A stretch of DNA of 64,000 nucleotides from Diploptera punctata (GCA_030220185.1 JASPKZ010003432.1:930001-994000), one strand, 5' to 3'; shown: positions 29,981-40,726, numbered from the stretch's first letter. Translations and numbers: made by a program. Notes: generated by a model not told the origin, from the sequence alone.

Positions 29981-30168
29981 ATTAAAAGTGGTCTTGTAAT
30001 GGGTAACTTTTTCAAATGTATTTATTTACTTTTCTTCAATTGGGAAAGTGCTTCCTTGGGGTAGCTTTTCCATGATAACCATTTTCTCTTAGGAAATTGC
30101 GAACTGTAGAATCACTTCCGATATTTCTGATAATGATTTGCATTTGTTATGAAACCGAATGATAGTTT
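29697..30168 (+). repeat. Left arm of large inverted duplication (includes truncated SINE-B)
   Basis: Matches 33519-34113 in reverse at what looks like about 98% identity, apart from one indel of about 120 bp near 30080. It contains a SINE-B cut off at its B box (GTGTCTCCATGGGGGAAGAA) plus 220 bp of non-SINE flank ending AAACCGAATGATAGTTT. Confidence 0.9.
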
Positions 30169-30674
30169 AAGCGTGTAAAAATGTGATTGTGATAGTATTT
30201 TTTCTCCGGAATTCAAATATGATATCGGTTTTTCTCCATCACGCAAGGTTTCCGAGAGACAGAAATTTATAAATTCAAACACTTTAATATTTTCTACATT
30301 CGAATATTGATTCGAACATTCGGACTCACCTATAAAGTAAGAAATTACTAATTTCTGCTATATTTCGCCTGTGGAGCATCCCTCTTGATGGTCAAACAAA
30401 GTCCGCCAGCATATCAGGATTTCATTTGCCTTGATATCTCTTTTCCATAGCTGAAATAATTTGAGTTAGCTCATTTGGTTTTATTTTACAATGGACAAAT
30501 GGACGAAAAAAAGTTTATTAAAAATAATTATTTAAATCCATTAATTGAAATTGAAATTAAAAAAACTGTGGGTGCTAGAGAAATTCCGAATACATATTTG
30601 AAAACGCCATAAAAAACTGCAGTAAGTACAACTATTGGTACTCATGAGGCAAAAACCATGTTGACCTGTGTAAT
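30169..30674. other. Spacer of inverted duplication, no feature
   Basis: AT-rich unique-looking DNA. Confidence 0.4.
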
Positions 30675-30862
30675 AGGAGGTTACTGCTCCCATGTTTCTA
30701 GACAATCAGCGCTAGATGTGAACCGGATTGTCAATCCTGCGTGACGACAGCTTTTAACCCTAGAAATAAACGTCTGGTACTTATTTCAGTTAAGAGGCCG
30801 AGACGACCCTTGAGCCACGGTGCTGGCAGAAGTTTTATACCAGTTAAAAATCTTCACCCCAC
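30675..30862 (-). repeat. SINE-C 3' part
   Basis: GGAGGTTACTGCTCCCATG, GACAATCAGCGCTAGATGTG, CCTGCGTGACGACAGC, GCCACGGTGCTGGCAGAAG. Confidence 0.75.
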
Positions 30863-31377
30863 TTACATATTTTAATCAAGTTATATAAGTAAATAAATAT
30901 TATATCACGAACAAGCGTTCACGTCGTATCGAATGCGACATATAGGTATGATATCGATTACTTGTTTTCATGTTGGTAGTAAACTTGTTTTCATAATTAG
31001 ACGAGGTCATTTCATTCACTCCAAACGTTCTTCACAATGATGTTTGAAACCAGGAGCGGGTCTTTAAGGGCCAATGGGGCTAACACCTGTACCATTTTTT
31101 GAGTACGTACCGGTACATTATAATATAGAGTCGTACCTGTCTCACTGTATTTAAAAGTACAAATAGATCGATGGATAGGATAGTAGAAAAATTGATTAGA
31201 TAATACTATTTTATGTAAAGAAGTCGTTTAACAGAATAGACAATGAAAATTGTACATTTAAATAGAGTTGGACAAGTCATACAGTTTGAAAGTGTGATAT
31301 ATTTTCAAAATTTGTATTGAAAAATCTTTGGTAAAATACCATTAGGAAAGCCTATAGGCCTAAATGAGAAGATAATA
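30863..31377. other. No assignable feature
   Basis: AT-rich unique-looking DNA. Confidence 0.4.
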
Positions 31378-31520
31378 TATGGATGGACCTTAGTTAACTG
31401 GATATCGAAGATGTGACTTGGATTCGATTGACCTTAGTTAACTGGATATCGAAGATGTTACTTGGATTCGATTGACTGAGGATAGGGAACAATGGAGGGT
31501 CTTTTGTGAACGCTACATTG
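31378..31520 (+). pseudogene. Possible LINE C-terminal scrap with 45-bp tandem duplication
   Basis: The block ACTGGATATCGAAGATGT occurs twice in tandem. The second unit reads on as WIRLTEDREQWRVFCERYIE, like the DR..WR end of many LINE proteins. Too short for a family call. Confidence 0.4.
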
Positions 31521-32207
31521 AAACTATGATATTCATAATCCACATAGTAATTTGATTAGTGGGTTGATTAGTCTAGTTGTTGCTTACTCGTATTTTATAA
31601 ATGAAAAATAAAGTATACTTAATAAAGATAACATATCGTTTAGGAAAAATGCCCACATTTATAATTTGAAAGTTAATTAAAAGTCAGTTTTTAATAAGTA
31701 ATTTGTATCAGGATTAACAAATAACAGGAGATTTAATGAATTCTAAAAATATGAGTAGTATTTTGTAGTAGTGAGTCAGAGAATCTCATTAAATTTAAAA
31801 TACGAACGTGGCAGAGGAGTAGCACTAGATGGATAGAACTCCAAGTCATTTGTTAAACTGCCAGACGCCCTCATCATTAATCCTCTGTCAATTGCTACAC
31901 ATTATATTGCTTGTTGCTTAATGAAAATCACACTATTCTAGTGCACACAGAAGCAGACCCTTTATTTTATATTTCAGCTCTAACTTTTTATTTCTTTAAA
32001 AAAAACTTCACTTTACATGCAAATTTTCTCTTTCCGAATAAGCAATATTTTCTTGGATTTTAAATATACAAAACAATTGGGGCTGTTTGGACCTGTAATG
32101 TATTTCACGCTTTACAATGATAACTATATAAACTGAACGTATTTTTAAAAATGAACGCAATCATAAATTCATAACAGTTACATAACAGTTAGCTATAAAC
32201 TTTATAG
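31521..32207. other. No assignable feature
   Basis: AT-rich unique-looking DNA. Confidence 0.4.
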
Positions 32208-32210
32208 GTA

Positions 32211-32492
32211 GCCAGATATAATAAGAAGAGTTAAGTCTCGTAGACTGCTACGGGCAGGACATGTGGCACGAATGGGGATTAAAAGAGGTGAATTGGAAGC
32301 TTCAGGAAAACCAGAGGGTAAACGCCCAGTTGGTAGACCAAGAATGAGGTCGAAGAATAACATTAAACATGATTTGGTGGAAGTAGATTATAAAGGGGAT
32401 GATTGGAAAACATTAGCTCAGGATAGGGATGTATAGAAAGCTTACTATGTCCGCGCGGCATGCACTTACGGATTCGAGTGAGTTAGTTAGTT
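32211..32492 (+). pseudogene. LINE-A 3' tail
   Basis: PDIIRRVKSRRLLRAGHVAR-type start, then GLKEVNWKLQENQRVNAQLV in a shifted frame, GGTAGACCAAGAATGAGG, GATTGGAAAACATTAGCTCA and a 3' GAGTTAGTTAGTTA tail. Frame broken. Confidence 0.85.
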
Positions 32493-32925
32493 ATAAGCAG
32501 AAATCGAATTTTTAATCGCATTCACCGTAAAACCCTCTGGACTCGAAATGATTAACAAGTATTGTGGCATCACAACATGTATAGTATACTCTATCATTAT
32601 AAAATTACTCAGGCTAATTTTGATCCTTAAAAATAAACAATTTTCTTGTCCTGTGGTCAACAAGAGAAATCGCGTCAAAATCTACAGTGAATGTAAAAAA
32701 GCGATCGTACAATTAAACGTTTTTTTTACTGAAAGTTCAAATTATTGCCAATCGATAACATAATTAGTATAAAATATATGTTTCGTATGTCTAACATTAG
32801 TATACAAAATAGTTATGTTCTCAGGCTATATGTGCTATGAAAATAAACAAATATAGAAATTAATCTATTACTCTTCGATTAAGAAATGAATAGTACCTTC
32901 CTCCTTCCTACTGTATTGTATTGTA
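32493..32925. other. No assignable feature
   Basis: AT-rich unique-looking DNA. Confidence 0.4.
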
Positions 32926-33414
32926 TTGTAAGCCCATGTTTTCCCTTTACAGAGATTTAGGCGCTCTCCCCCTTCAGGGAAGAATTTGAACCATACTAAT
33001 TTAGTTACACTTGTTTTCGTATAGATGTCATTTTGAGTGGTCAGCGTTCCGCCTCATACTGACATCTAGGAAACCAAGGTAGTACTAGGACGGGAAAATT
33101 CGGTAAATTTTGCTTAGAGGCCTTTTCATTCAGGCTTAAGGATTTTTTACGAAATTAATATAAAATTATAGAATATTCACCTGAAAGGTCCGTCTCCTCA
33201 ACTTAATTATCATTTAACTGTAGCGCTTTCGGGACTTGTCCCATCATCCTGAAAATCTTCAGACTCGGGACCCACGGCTTAAAGTCCCTCCCGGAGGACT
33301 TGCTCCTTGAATTTTTCCATCCTAAAAAGATCCATCGACCCCGGCCGGGTTTGAACCCGCGACCCTCGGGACCAGAGGCAAGGAGCATAACCACTAGTCC
33401 ACCGCGGCCTACAA
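32926..33414 (-). repeat. SINE-A copy, TACAA-tail subfamily, split by an insert
   Basis: Minus strand: GGCCGCGGTGGACTAGTGGT head (A-box-like), B box GGGTTCAAACCCGG, GGTCGATGGATCTTTTTAGG, CTCGGGTC. After a 95-bp insert it continues AAGGCCTCTAAGCAAAATTT, GTCAGTATGAGGCGGAACGC, and ends in (TACAA)n. The longest and cleanest member of this subfamily. Confidence 0.92.
33153..33247. mobile_element. 95-bp insert in SINE-A, related to the 45-kb foldback unit
   Basis: GGTCCGTCTCCTCAACTTAA and GCTTTCGGGACTTGTCCCAT resemble the unit of the 44.9-45.5 kb foldback (GTCGTCCTCAACTTGGTT; TTCGGAAACCGGTTCCATCA). The interruption point in the SINE is clear, but no target duplication is evident. Confidence 0.5.
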
Positions 33415-33518
33415 ACAGAATTCACAATGTGCACAGTACTAACCCTAGCAATGTAACGAGTACAGTTGTGCAGAATACACAAAAAAAAACTCCAAAAGGA
33501 AACAAGAGAAGAACCAAA

Positions 33519-34113
33519 AACTATCATTCGGTTTCATAACAAATGCAAATCATTATCAGAAATATCGGAAGTGATTCTACAGTTCGCAATTTTCCTAAGA
33601 GAAAATGGCCAATTATTATAATAAGTTCTAGTATAAAATCATGACTAATTATTAGTCTTATATTTTTGGTGCACAGGAATTTTTGATATTCTTAGGGGTA
33701 GTTTAAATCTATCGAATGTAATTTATTAAAGCTATCATGGAGAAGCTACCCCAAGGAAGCACTTTGCCAATTGAAGAAAAGTAAATAAATACATTTGAAA
33801 AAGTTACCAATTACAAGACCACTTTTAATAGACATTAAAATAAACTCCATGGCCCGACAGGCTCTTGGCCAACCAGCCGGCTACTAGCCCTACATCTACA
33901 TGTGTCAATCACAGAGACAGACCATCATCTAACATCCTGCCAGTGTAGGAGTGACATATGGTCAGCATATCGGGTCCTCCAGCAGTTACAGCTGGTTTTC
34001 TCAACCTTGAACCGTTACTTATTGTAACTACCCAAATTCCTCACAATGCAGGGGGCACCGGTCCCTTATTGACCGAAATTTCATGAGAAAGTTTCTTCCC
34101 CCATGGAGACACG
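33519..34113 (-). repeat. Right arm of large inverted duplication
   Basis: Reverse complement of the 29.7-30.2 kb arm, with an extra block of about 120 bp (33614-33735). It starts AAACTATCATTCGGTTTC and runs into a SINE-B that is complete on this side. Confidence 0.9.
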
Positions 34114-34181
34114 AACTAGCTCAAGTCCCATAGCTCTGCGTCAAAACATCTTGCCTTAACCACTAGGCTATGGCGCAGGAC
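33838..34181 (-). repeat. SINE-B full-length copy
   Basis: Head GTCCTGCGCCATAGCCTAGT, GCAGAGCTATGGGACTTGAG, B-box remnant AGTTCGTGTCTCC, and 3' AGGCCTGTCGGGCC-like CCTGTCGGGCCATGGAGTTT. The same SINE without its head is in the left arm. Confidence 0.9.
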
Positions 34182-34388
34182 TTTTATACACACTAACGGT
34201 CTTAAAAGTATGCAATTCCTAAAATTAACTTCATGCTGCGAAAGGAATAGAATGCCCTTGGTCTAGCACCTGCTGCCGAACTATGTGAATCACAGAGGTA
34301 GACAAGCAACCCGTGTAGAGCTAGCAAGTATTTGTCATATTACAGCTTAGAGCCTCTAGATTTCGTAGCTACTCATGATACTTTGGTG

Positions 34389-34390
<2 letters not shown>

Positions 34391-34442
<52 letters not shown>
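34391..34442. repeat. (TA)n microsatellite
   Basis: Twenty-six TA units, then ATCATATCATATCAT. Confidence 0.95.
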
Positions 34443-34446
<4 letters not shown>

Positions 34447-34518
34447 CATATCATATCATAATATAGGTTGGACAATCGGCACTTTGACGAAAATATATTT
34501 AAAAAATAAAACAAATTT

Positions 34519-34529
34519 ATCTTAGAGAT
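34519..34529. repeat. Target-site duplication of SINE-D, left
   Basis: ATCTTAGAGAT, repeated exactly at 34856-34866. Confidence 0.88.
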
Positions 34530-34855
34530 CCATCCACAGTAATTCTGCCCGAGGGCAGGTCCTTCACTGCAATCATAGCACTTTCATGCTATGATTGCAG
34601 CTTTACTAGGGAATTGTAGGTGTGGTAGCTTCCCGTTGCTTTCCACATCGGTGAAGGATGATAATGATAGGGATGATGATGATGGCCATATGATTTCGGG
34701 GACCGTTTGGGCCTTAAAGTTTTCGTGACATTTGTCTTACAGGTGAGGAAAAACCCCGATAAAAACCTCACCCAGAAAACTGTCCCGACCGGGGATCGAA
34801 CCCGGGCCCGCTGCGTGACAAGGCAGCACGCTACCTCGAGACCACAGCGGTGGAC
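34530..34855 (-). repeat. SINE-D full-length copy, hairpin subtype
   Basis: Same architecture as the 7.2 kb copy: CACCGCTGTGGTCTCGAGG head, B box GGGTTCGATCCCC, AGACAAATGTCACGAAAACT, ATC linker, stem-loop CTGCAATCATAGCA...TGCTATGATTGCAG and ACCTGCCCTCGGGCAG tail. Two near-identical hairpin-bearing copies with exact flanks suggest recent activity of this subtype. Confidence 0.93.
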
Positions 34856-34866
34856 ATCTTAGAGAT

Positions 34867-35470
34867 AATTCCGCTAAAAATTAGTAATCAATATAGGACG
34901 CAGATTTTCTCTATTAAAATCGCAAATGCTAAGTAAAAGTAATAAAATGTAAAAAATGTGTTAACCCTGATTATGCTCTGTTTTAAAACACGCGTTGATG
35001 TCAATATGGATACTTTTTTGTCTTATTTTATTACTTTACTAGTAATTGCGATTCAAATAGGGCAAACCTGCATCTGATATTGATTATTTTTAATTGAATT
35101 ATCACTAAGGCAAATTTGTTTTATTTTGTATGTTAGGATATATTCCGCTAAGTTACTCCTGACTCCATTTATTATGAAAATATATAACGAAATTTCTTCC
35201 TCCAAGATCTCGGCACTGAAATTACTACTTGACGAATAGGCGCTCCAATCAATGAGTACCAAAAAAGTATATGTATTATCAAATAAATCCTCTCCCAACA
35301 AGGTCTCTCCTCCTAAGAACCGGAGGGCGTAAAGGTACTTAAAAATACCTTATAACGATAAAAAAAAACTATATTAGATTGGTAAAACTCAATTTTTTCT
35401 AAGTCAATTCATATAAATGTGACGGCCCGAAGTCAAAAGCAACGGTACTGCTAACATAGTAAAAAAAGAA
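34867..35470. other. No assignable feature
   Basis: AT-rich, short frames only. Confidence 0.4.
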
Positions 35471-35775
35471 AGATAAAGTGATCGCCCTACAGGCCATAGG
35501 AGACACTTGAGATAGTAAGAGGTTAAGGCTCCCACTTTTTCTGGACAATCGGCACTTTGATGTCAGCCGGATTGTCAACCCTGCGTGACGGCAGCCTTTA
35601 TCCCAGAACAAGCTTCTGGTACTCATTTCCGTTAGAGACTGAATCGACCCCAGGCCCATGGTGCCACCAAAAAGTTTGGGTCAGTTTAAAAGTCCTGACT
35701 CCACCAGGACTCCAACCCTCGACTTTCCTGCTTCTAGCGCATTGCCATAACCATCTACACTACGACATGCCCCCA
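35471..35775 (-). repeat. SINE-C full-length copy
   Basis: Minus strand from GGGGGCATGTCGTAGTGTAG through GGTTGGAGTCC (degraded B box), AGACTTTTAAACTGACCCAA, GTCGATTCAGTCTCTAACGG, GTGCCGATTGTCCAGAAAAA to GATCACTTTATC. Best full-length reference in the window. Confidence 0.9.
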
Positions 35776-35824
35776 CTGTATTTTTATTTAACAATGCACT
35801 TTAACATCTCAGGTCACACTTCAG

Positions 35825-35926
35825 GTTTGGAAATTAAACGTCCTGCAGAGGGAACTTTAAGTCATAAGTCCAGAGTTTGAAGATTTTCGGATTCATAAAA
35901 TGACCTCAAGCCTAAATTAATATCAT
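35825..35926 (+). repeat. SINE-A copy, part 1
   Basis: AGAGGGAACTTTAAGTC, CAGAGTTTGAAGATTTTCGG, GACCTCAAGCCTAAATTAAT. Interrupted by LINE-D; resumes at 36343. Confidence 0.78.
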
Positions 35927-36342
35927 CTTCTTCTTCCTTTCCAGGATTAGGTCAATGTGACTTGTTCCGGTCTCAAGTCCATCGCTTCCTTGGCCGTCCC
36001 ATCTTTTTCCATGTGGTTTGTAGGTGTTGATCCTTTTGGGTAATCTTGTATTGTCCATTCTGTCTAAATGTTCTTTCCATCGGTGTTTGTACTCTTCTAG
36101 TTATTCGAGTATTGAAAATATCACCAGTTAATTTCTTATTGATTCATTGTGTAATCTATCCATGCGTGTACATCTTTTACGGATCTTAAAAATTTCATTT
36201 CAGTAGCTTGAATGTGTGAGATACCTTTTTTGTAAGTACCCAATATTCAGATCCATATAAAAGAACAGGAACAGTCATAATTTTATAAAACCTGAGCTCA
36301 GTTTCTCTTCGAGTCTTTCGGAGGGTTCTTCTTATAGTTAAT
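35927..36342 (-). pseudogene. LINE-D 3' end inserted in SINE-A
   Basis: Minus-strand alignment to the 18.3 kb LINE-D, including the RFYKIMTVPVLLYGSEYWVL-like segment (complement of 36240-36300) and the GRPRK.W tail. The 3' end is a GATGAT-type sequence. It separates two parts of one SINE-A, dating the LINE insertion after the SINE. Confidence 0.75.
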
Positions 36343-36530
36343 ATCTCTGAGCAACATTTAAACGACATTCTCCATCCAAGTAATACCTTAATTGCCTACT
36401 AGATGTCTTTTCGAGGCTACGTGCTGACCACATGTCACTCACTGACTTATGTAGAGAAATAAGCGTAATCAATTTAACCTAGGTCAAGAATCTACCGCTA
36501 GAGGAACACTCATGTCTCCAGGTGTTGGTC
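36343..36530 (+). repeat. SINE-A copy, part 2
   Basis: GAGCAACATTTAAACGAC, ACCTTAATTGCCTACTAGAT, CACATGTCACTCACTGAC, GTAGAGAAATAAGCGTAATC. Confidence 0.8.
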
Positions 36531-36579
36531 GTATCTGGAATATGCATGAATACATACATAAGTCCATACATACATAAAT

Positions 36580-36591
36580 ACATACATGCAT
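36580..36591. repeat. Target-site duplication of SINE-B, left
   Basis: ACATACATGCAT within an ATAC array; repeated exactly at 36926-36937. Confidence 0.8.
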
Positions 36592-36925
36592 TAAAAAATG
36601 CTGCAAGCGCGACAGGCCTAGAAGGCCCTTAGCCTAACAACACATCCACATGTGTTAATCACAGAGGTAGACGAACATCTAGCCAGTGTAAGGGTGACAT
36701 ATGGTCAGCATGTCGGGTCCCCTAGCCGTTGTAGCTGGTCTTCTCAATTTGGAATCGCTACTTATTGTAGCTACCGAAATACATCACAATGCTGGGTGGA
36801 CACCGGTCCATACTGGCCGAAATTCCATGAGAAAATTTTTTCCCCTATGGGGACTCGAACCAGTGTAAGACCCATAACTCTGCGCCAAGGCATCCTACCT
36901 TAACCACTCGGCTACGGCGCGGGAC
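36592..36925 (-). repeat. SINE-B full-length copy in ATAC microsatellite
   Basis: GTCCCGCGCCGTAGCCGAGT head with a good A box, B box GGTTCGAGTCCCC, complete body, 3' CTTCTAGGCCTGTCGCGC and a short T-rich tail (GCAGCATTTTTTA) before the target duplication. Confidence 0.93.
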
Positions 36926-36954
36926 ACATACATGCATACACATACATAAATAAA

Positions 36955-36956
<2 letters not shown>

Positions 36957-36985
<29 letters not shown>
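36957..36985. repeat. (ATAC)n microsatellite
   Basis: Tetranucleotide array continuing the block in which the SINE-B sits. Confidence 0.9.
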
Positions 36986-37600
36986 ATCTTCTCCAATTTA
37001 CTCAGGAGGCTTAAGTAGTTGACATATTGCTTACGTGACATCGTTTACCACTCGCTTGACACTGGTTATAAAATGATTTTTCCTCAATAAATTGAAGTGG
37101 TATAAAATTGTAGGTAACATCCATATTCGAGAGAGGTGTTCAATTTACTTTCGTCCGAAGTTGAAGCTTGAAATTATTTTAGTTTAGCCTAATGATAATT
37201 CGTATTCGGATTATTAAAAAATAAATAGAAACCCAGGTAGACTTGAGTTTATGAATGTAGGTTATTTGAAACCCTTCATTATATGCCATTATCTATTCCG
37301 TCTCTTAAATGTTCTTTTACAGTGATTTGTTTGTCATAATTACTAGATGTTGAAGCCATTTAAAGAAAATAGTCAATAAATTTCCCAGAGTGATGACACT
37401 TATCACTTACGACATATAAAATAAACTCAAGGAATTATCATTATTCCATGAATCATTCTTCGTGTCATGTAATTATATAAAACTCAGAAATAAGGATCTG
37501 ATTTGTTACACTGTTACTTTTATGAGTTTTAATTAAAAGATTCCTGAAAAACAGAAATTAGAACTAACTCCAGACTCATATTAAATAAATTATTCAATTT
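36986..37600. other. No assignable feature
   Basis: Unique-looking AT-rich DNA. Confidence 0.4.
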
Positions 37601-37601
37601 A

Positions 37602-38030
37602 TCTAACTCACTCACTGAAACTATCTAACCCGAAGATTCATGACCGAGCGGATATAAGATTTCCATATATCCTTGTCCTGAGCTAACGTTTTCCAATCAT
37701 TCCCTTGTATAATTGACCTCCCCAAAATCATGGTTAATATAAATCTCCCATCTCATCCTTGTGCTATCTACTGGGCGTTTTCCCTATTGCATTCCTACAA
37801 GAAAGTTTCCACGCCCCCCTTTCATTCCCCATTCGTGCTAAATGCTCCGTCCATCACAGTCTATTAAATTTTACCTCTTTTTATTTCATCAGGTTTCCCA
37901 TGAAAATCTTACTCACTGGTTATTAAGTTTCCCACACTCACATGTCCATTCATCTCTTTCCTCCAACAATTTTTCTGAGAACTTTATTTTCAAATACTCG
38001 TAATCTTTTCAACTCCTTAAAGTGCATGTA
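37602..38030 (-). pseudogene. LINE-A 3' tail
   Basis: Reverse complement carries ACTCACTCACTGAAACTATC (3' UTR and tail), TCATGACCGAGCGGATATAA, CTACTGGGCGTTTTCCC, AACTTTATTTTCAAATACTC. No open frame left. Confidence 0.85.
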
Positions 38031-39048
38031 TCATTTTTTAATGTTTTACAAGAATAATTGTGCCTACTTAAAATTTATTGCAGAAAAACTAAAATATGAA
38101 TAAATGAACTGGAAATCAAATTCTGAGCGTATTTATTTTGCTACATAATTAATACTATTACTATAATTTCTGACATTTCCTACTACCTTACTCAAATTTC
38201 GGTGCCCATATTCTTCGGTATTTTATAAACATCTGGATTTCTTTACTTTCTTCTGTTAGCCAGTTCAGTCAGTGCTGGCACTTCGAGATGTCAGAGATTT
38301 ATGTTTTGTTTACATAAAGTATTAATTCCATTGTTTATCTTATAAAGTGCTTTTCTTCTACAAAAATATAATTTTTTAAATGAGATTTATTTAAAAAAAT
38401 GTATTAACACTTATAACAAGTCCATTTCATTGTGAATTTTACTAAATATCATATGTGAATCACTTCTATGAATCACTATAATAGGTTAAAGATAGAATAA
38501 AGTAAACTCCCTCACAAGATAAAAAAAAAAAAGACGGACTTTGTGGTTAGACGAATCTAGGAGACAGTTGAAATACATCGATTTAATAAAACAACTCTTT
38601 GAGGTATAGACATGTATTCTACATATAAATAATCACTAACATAAATGCAGGGAAAAAAAGCGGAAATATTAAAAAAAAAAAAAAAAAAAAAAAGGACACA
38701 CAAACGTTCATTTATTTCCACATCATTTATGAACGTTGTATATCATTTCATGAAACCTTTCAGATCCAAAGAATTGTTCAGTTGCCAAATTCAATAACGC
38801 GCCAACTTAGAAGAGGGGAGGGGAAACAAAAGACAACCACAATGGTAATTAAGGCTAAATCTGCTACTCAAAACTATTCATAACTGAGAGACAGTGGCGG
38901 CTGGTGAAGAAATTAAATTAATTAAATTCCTATCTTAACTTAAACGGAAGGGCTAAAAAATTGTGTTACAGATCCCTTTATTCTAGGCTTGAAGTTATTT
39001 TGTGTGTGAAAAACGATACGGGTTTCATGTATGTACTGTCTTAAGAAA
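38031..39048. other. About 1 kb with no assignable feature
   Basis: AT-rich with poly-A at 38671-38693. The string CAGTGGCGGCTGGTGAA near 38893 resembles some transposon ends, but I find no partner end. Confidence 0.4.
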
Positions 39049-39120
39049 GAAGTCGTACCGAAGTAGACGATCAGGGGTTATTTATTTAAGTATGTAGCGT
39101 TCAGAACTTGTATATGAAAG

Positions 39121-39480
39121 TGAGGGCTGGTCTGAACGAGTTAATACAATGCTACTAAATACCTGGCAAACGAACATTTTAAGGAAAATATATGGTCCCA
39201 TTCGTGACCAGGAGATATGGCGAATCAAAACAAATGCAGAATTACAACTGTTGTTTAAAGATTATGATATTGTTACTGATTTCAAACATGTTCTACGAAT
39301 GGATAAGATCAGAATCTCCCGAAAACTTTTAAATTATAAATCTGGTGGTAGAAGGAAGGTCGGCAGACCCAGGCTAAGATGGTTTGATTTTACAAAGGCA
39401 GAGATAAACCTAAGGAGACTGAAGGCTTTGGATCGGAATAATTGGGCGCCTCTCATAAAGGAGGCTAAGACTTAGACTTA
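39121..39480 (+). pseudogene. LINE-B C-terminal coding tail (open)
   Basis: The frame reads LLNTWQTNILRKIYGPIRDQ, EIWRIKTNAELQLLFKDYDI, KHVLRMDKIRISRKLLNYKS and GRRKVGRPRLRWFDF, ending EAKT and stop. It is the conserved carboxy region of jockey/I-type LINE proteins. It contains no stop over about 108 codons, so it is younger than most relics, but the reverse transcriptase is lost by 5' truncation. Confidence 0.82.
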
Positions 39481-39509
39481 AAGGGGCGTTATGCCAATTA
39501 TGTCAGACG

Positions 39510-39690
39510 TTATAGCTGTTTTTTTTGTTAACCTAGAGTCGCTACTTATAGCTACCCATGCTGCTGAGTGGTACAGGTAACATACAGTTGAACAATTCCT
39601 TGAGGGCATTTCATATCGTACGTAAAAATGGTGCACCTTACAGCTCTGCGACAAGACAGAAATCTTCAGTTGCCCAGGCCACGGAGCCGA
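39510..39690 (-). repeat. SINE-B fragment, decayed
   Basis: Reverse complement of AACCTAGAGTCGCTACTTAT, TACCCATGCTGCTGAGTGG, GGTGCACC and AGCTCTGCGACAAGACAG blocks. Confidence 0.6.
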
Positions 39691-40513
39691 AACAAGACTC
39701 AGACTACTACGACTACTACGACTACTACTACTAATAATAATAATAATTATAACAGAAACACACTTATGCAGTTGGTTATGGAAATCACATAATAATCCGG
39801 AAAGTTTCGGGTTCGGTTGCCGATGGGTAGGATTCTTTATCTGCCATAAACCTTCTATCTGCACAATGATCCTTTAGTCGATTAAGTTTATGCTGACTAT
39901 TTAACTCATGCCCCAAATGGGAGTCAATGACCAATCACGTTTCAATGATTTCTGTTTTACAACCAATCAGAGTCGTGTTTCACGAAATATTTATCAGTGT
40001 TAGGATTATCATATATTAAACAAAGCTCCTCCTTTTTAATATTCTGAACAGGTCTGACCGTTATTTTGCAGTGACTGAGCCTATAACAAATACGGCTACC
40101 AGATTGTATATAATAGTGCTTACATGTCAACATTTGTAGCAATTGATTATACCACCAAAAAAAGAAACCACTGTTTGCACTTTCTTAAATGTATTTTTTC
40201 CCAGGTAATAATCGAGAAAAATATAATTGTCATATTTACATCATACGACATCAAAAATGAATTAATATACAGATTGATGTTTCATTTTTTCTCCACTAGA
40301 GAGCATTCTTACAATATTGCGTTCCTTTGGCAATAAATAGTATGATCTGGTTGCAGTGATAAACAAAAGAAGCTAGTAGAAGCGTACCTATCGTTTCTCA
40401 TTTGTTTTCAAACATCGCCGTTTACATTAAATATATAAATATTTTAAAATAACTATAGTTAAATAATGATTTGTGAGTAAACAGCTTAATTTTATTCGTT
40501 AAATAGTCCTAAC
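39691..40513. other. No gene; ACT/AAT simple sequence at the left
   Basis: ACTACG/ACTACT/AATAAT repeats at 39707-39752; the rest is unique-looking. Confidence 0.45.
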
Positions 40514-40609
40514 AAATGCCACTCTTGATTTCCAAATTCTCTAGATAAATTCACTCCTCACTTCGTGAGTCGTGAATTTATCGATAATTTGGAAATCACT
40601 CGTGGCATT
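40514..40609. repeat. Imperfect palindrome, about 45-bp arms
   Basis: AATGCCACTCTTGATTTCC on the left is mirrored by GGAAATCACTCGTGGCATT on the right, with GATAAATTCAC/GTGAATTTATC inside and a short TCACTTCGTGAG core that is itself palindromic. Likely a small MITE or foldback. Confidence 0.75.
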
Positions 40610-40629
40610 ACTTATGAAAATACGTGCCA

Positions 40630-40726
40630 TAGGCATGCTTTGGGAGTAAAGGTATCATAATCAGGGCTGACATCTCGTGCTGATTGACTATTTTAACTTC
40701 AACAATTACTATTGTAAGGGCCCTCA
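40630..40726 (+). repeat. SINE-C fragment
   Basis: GGAGTAAAGGTATC, CAGGGCTGACATCTCGTGCT, then TTTTAACTTCAACAATTACT. Confidence 0.55.

Noticed and set aside
33300..33539. 79-codon plus-strand frame (FHPKKIHRPRPGLNPRPS)
   Set aside because: Antisense translation of the SINE-A head. The same type of peptide arises from every SINE-A copy and is not a protein.
12256..36925. Regularly recurring short repeats that might suggest a CRISPR-like array
   Set aside because: Copies are hundreds of bp long, irregularly spaced, on both strands and have tRNA-like heads and target duplications, so they are SINEs in a eukaryotic genome.
38893..38909. CAGTGGCGGCTGGTGAA, similar to ends of some DNA transposons
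   Set aside because: No matching inverted end or target duplication could be found nearby.
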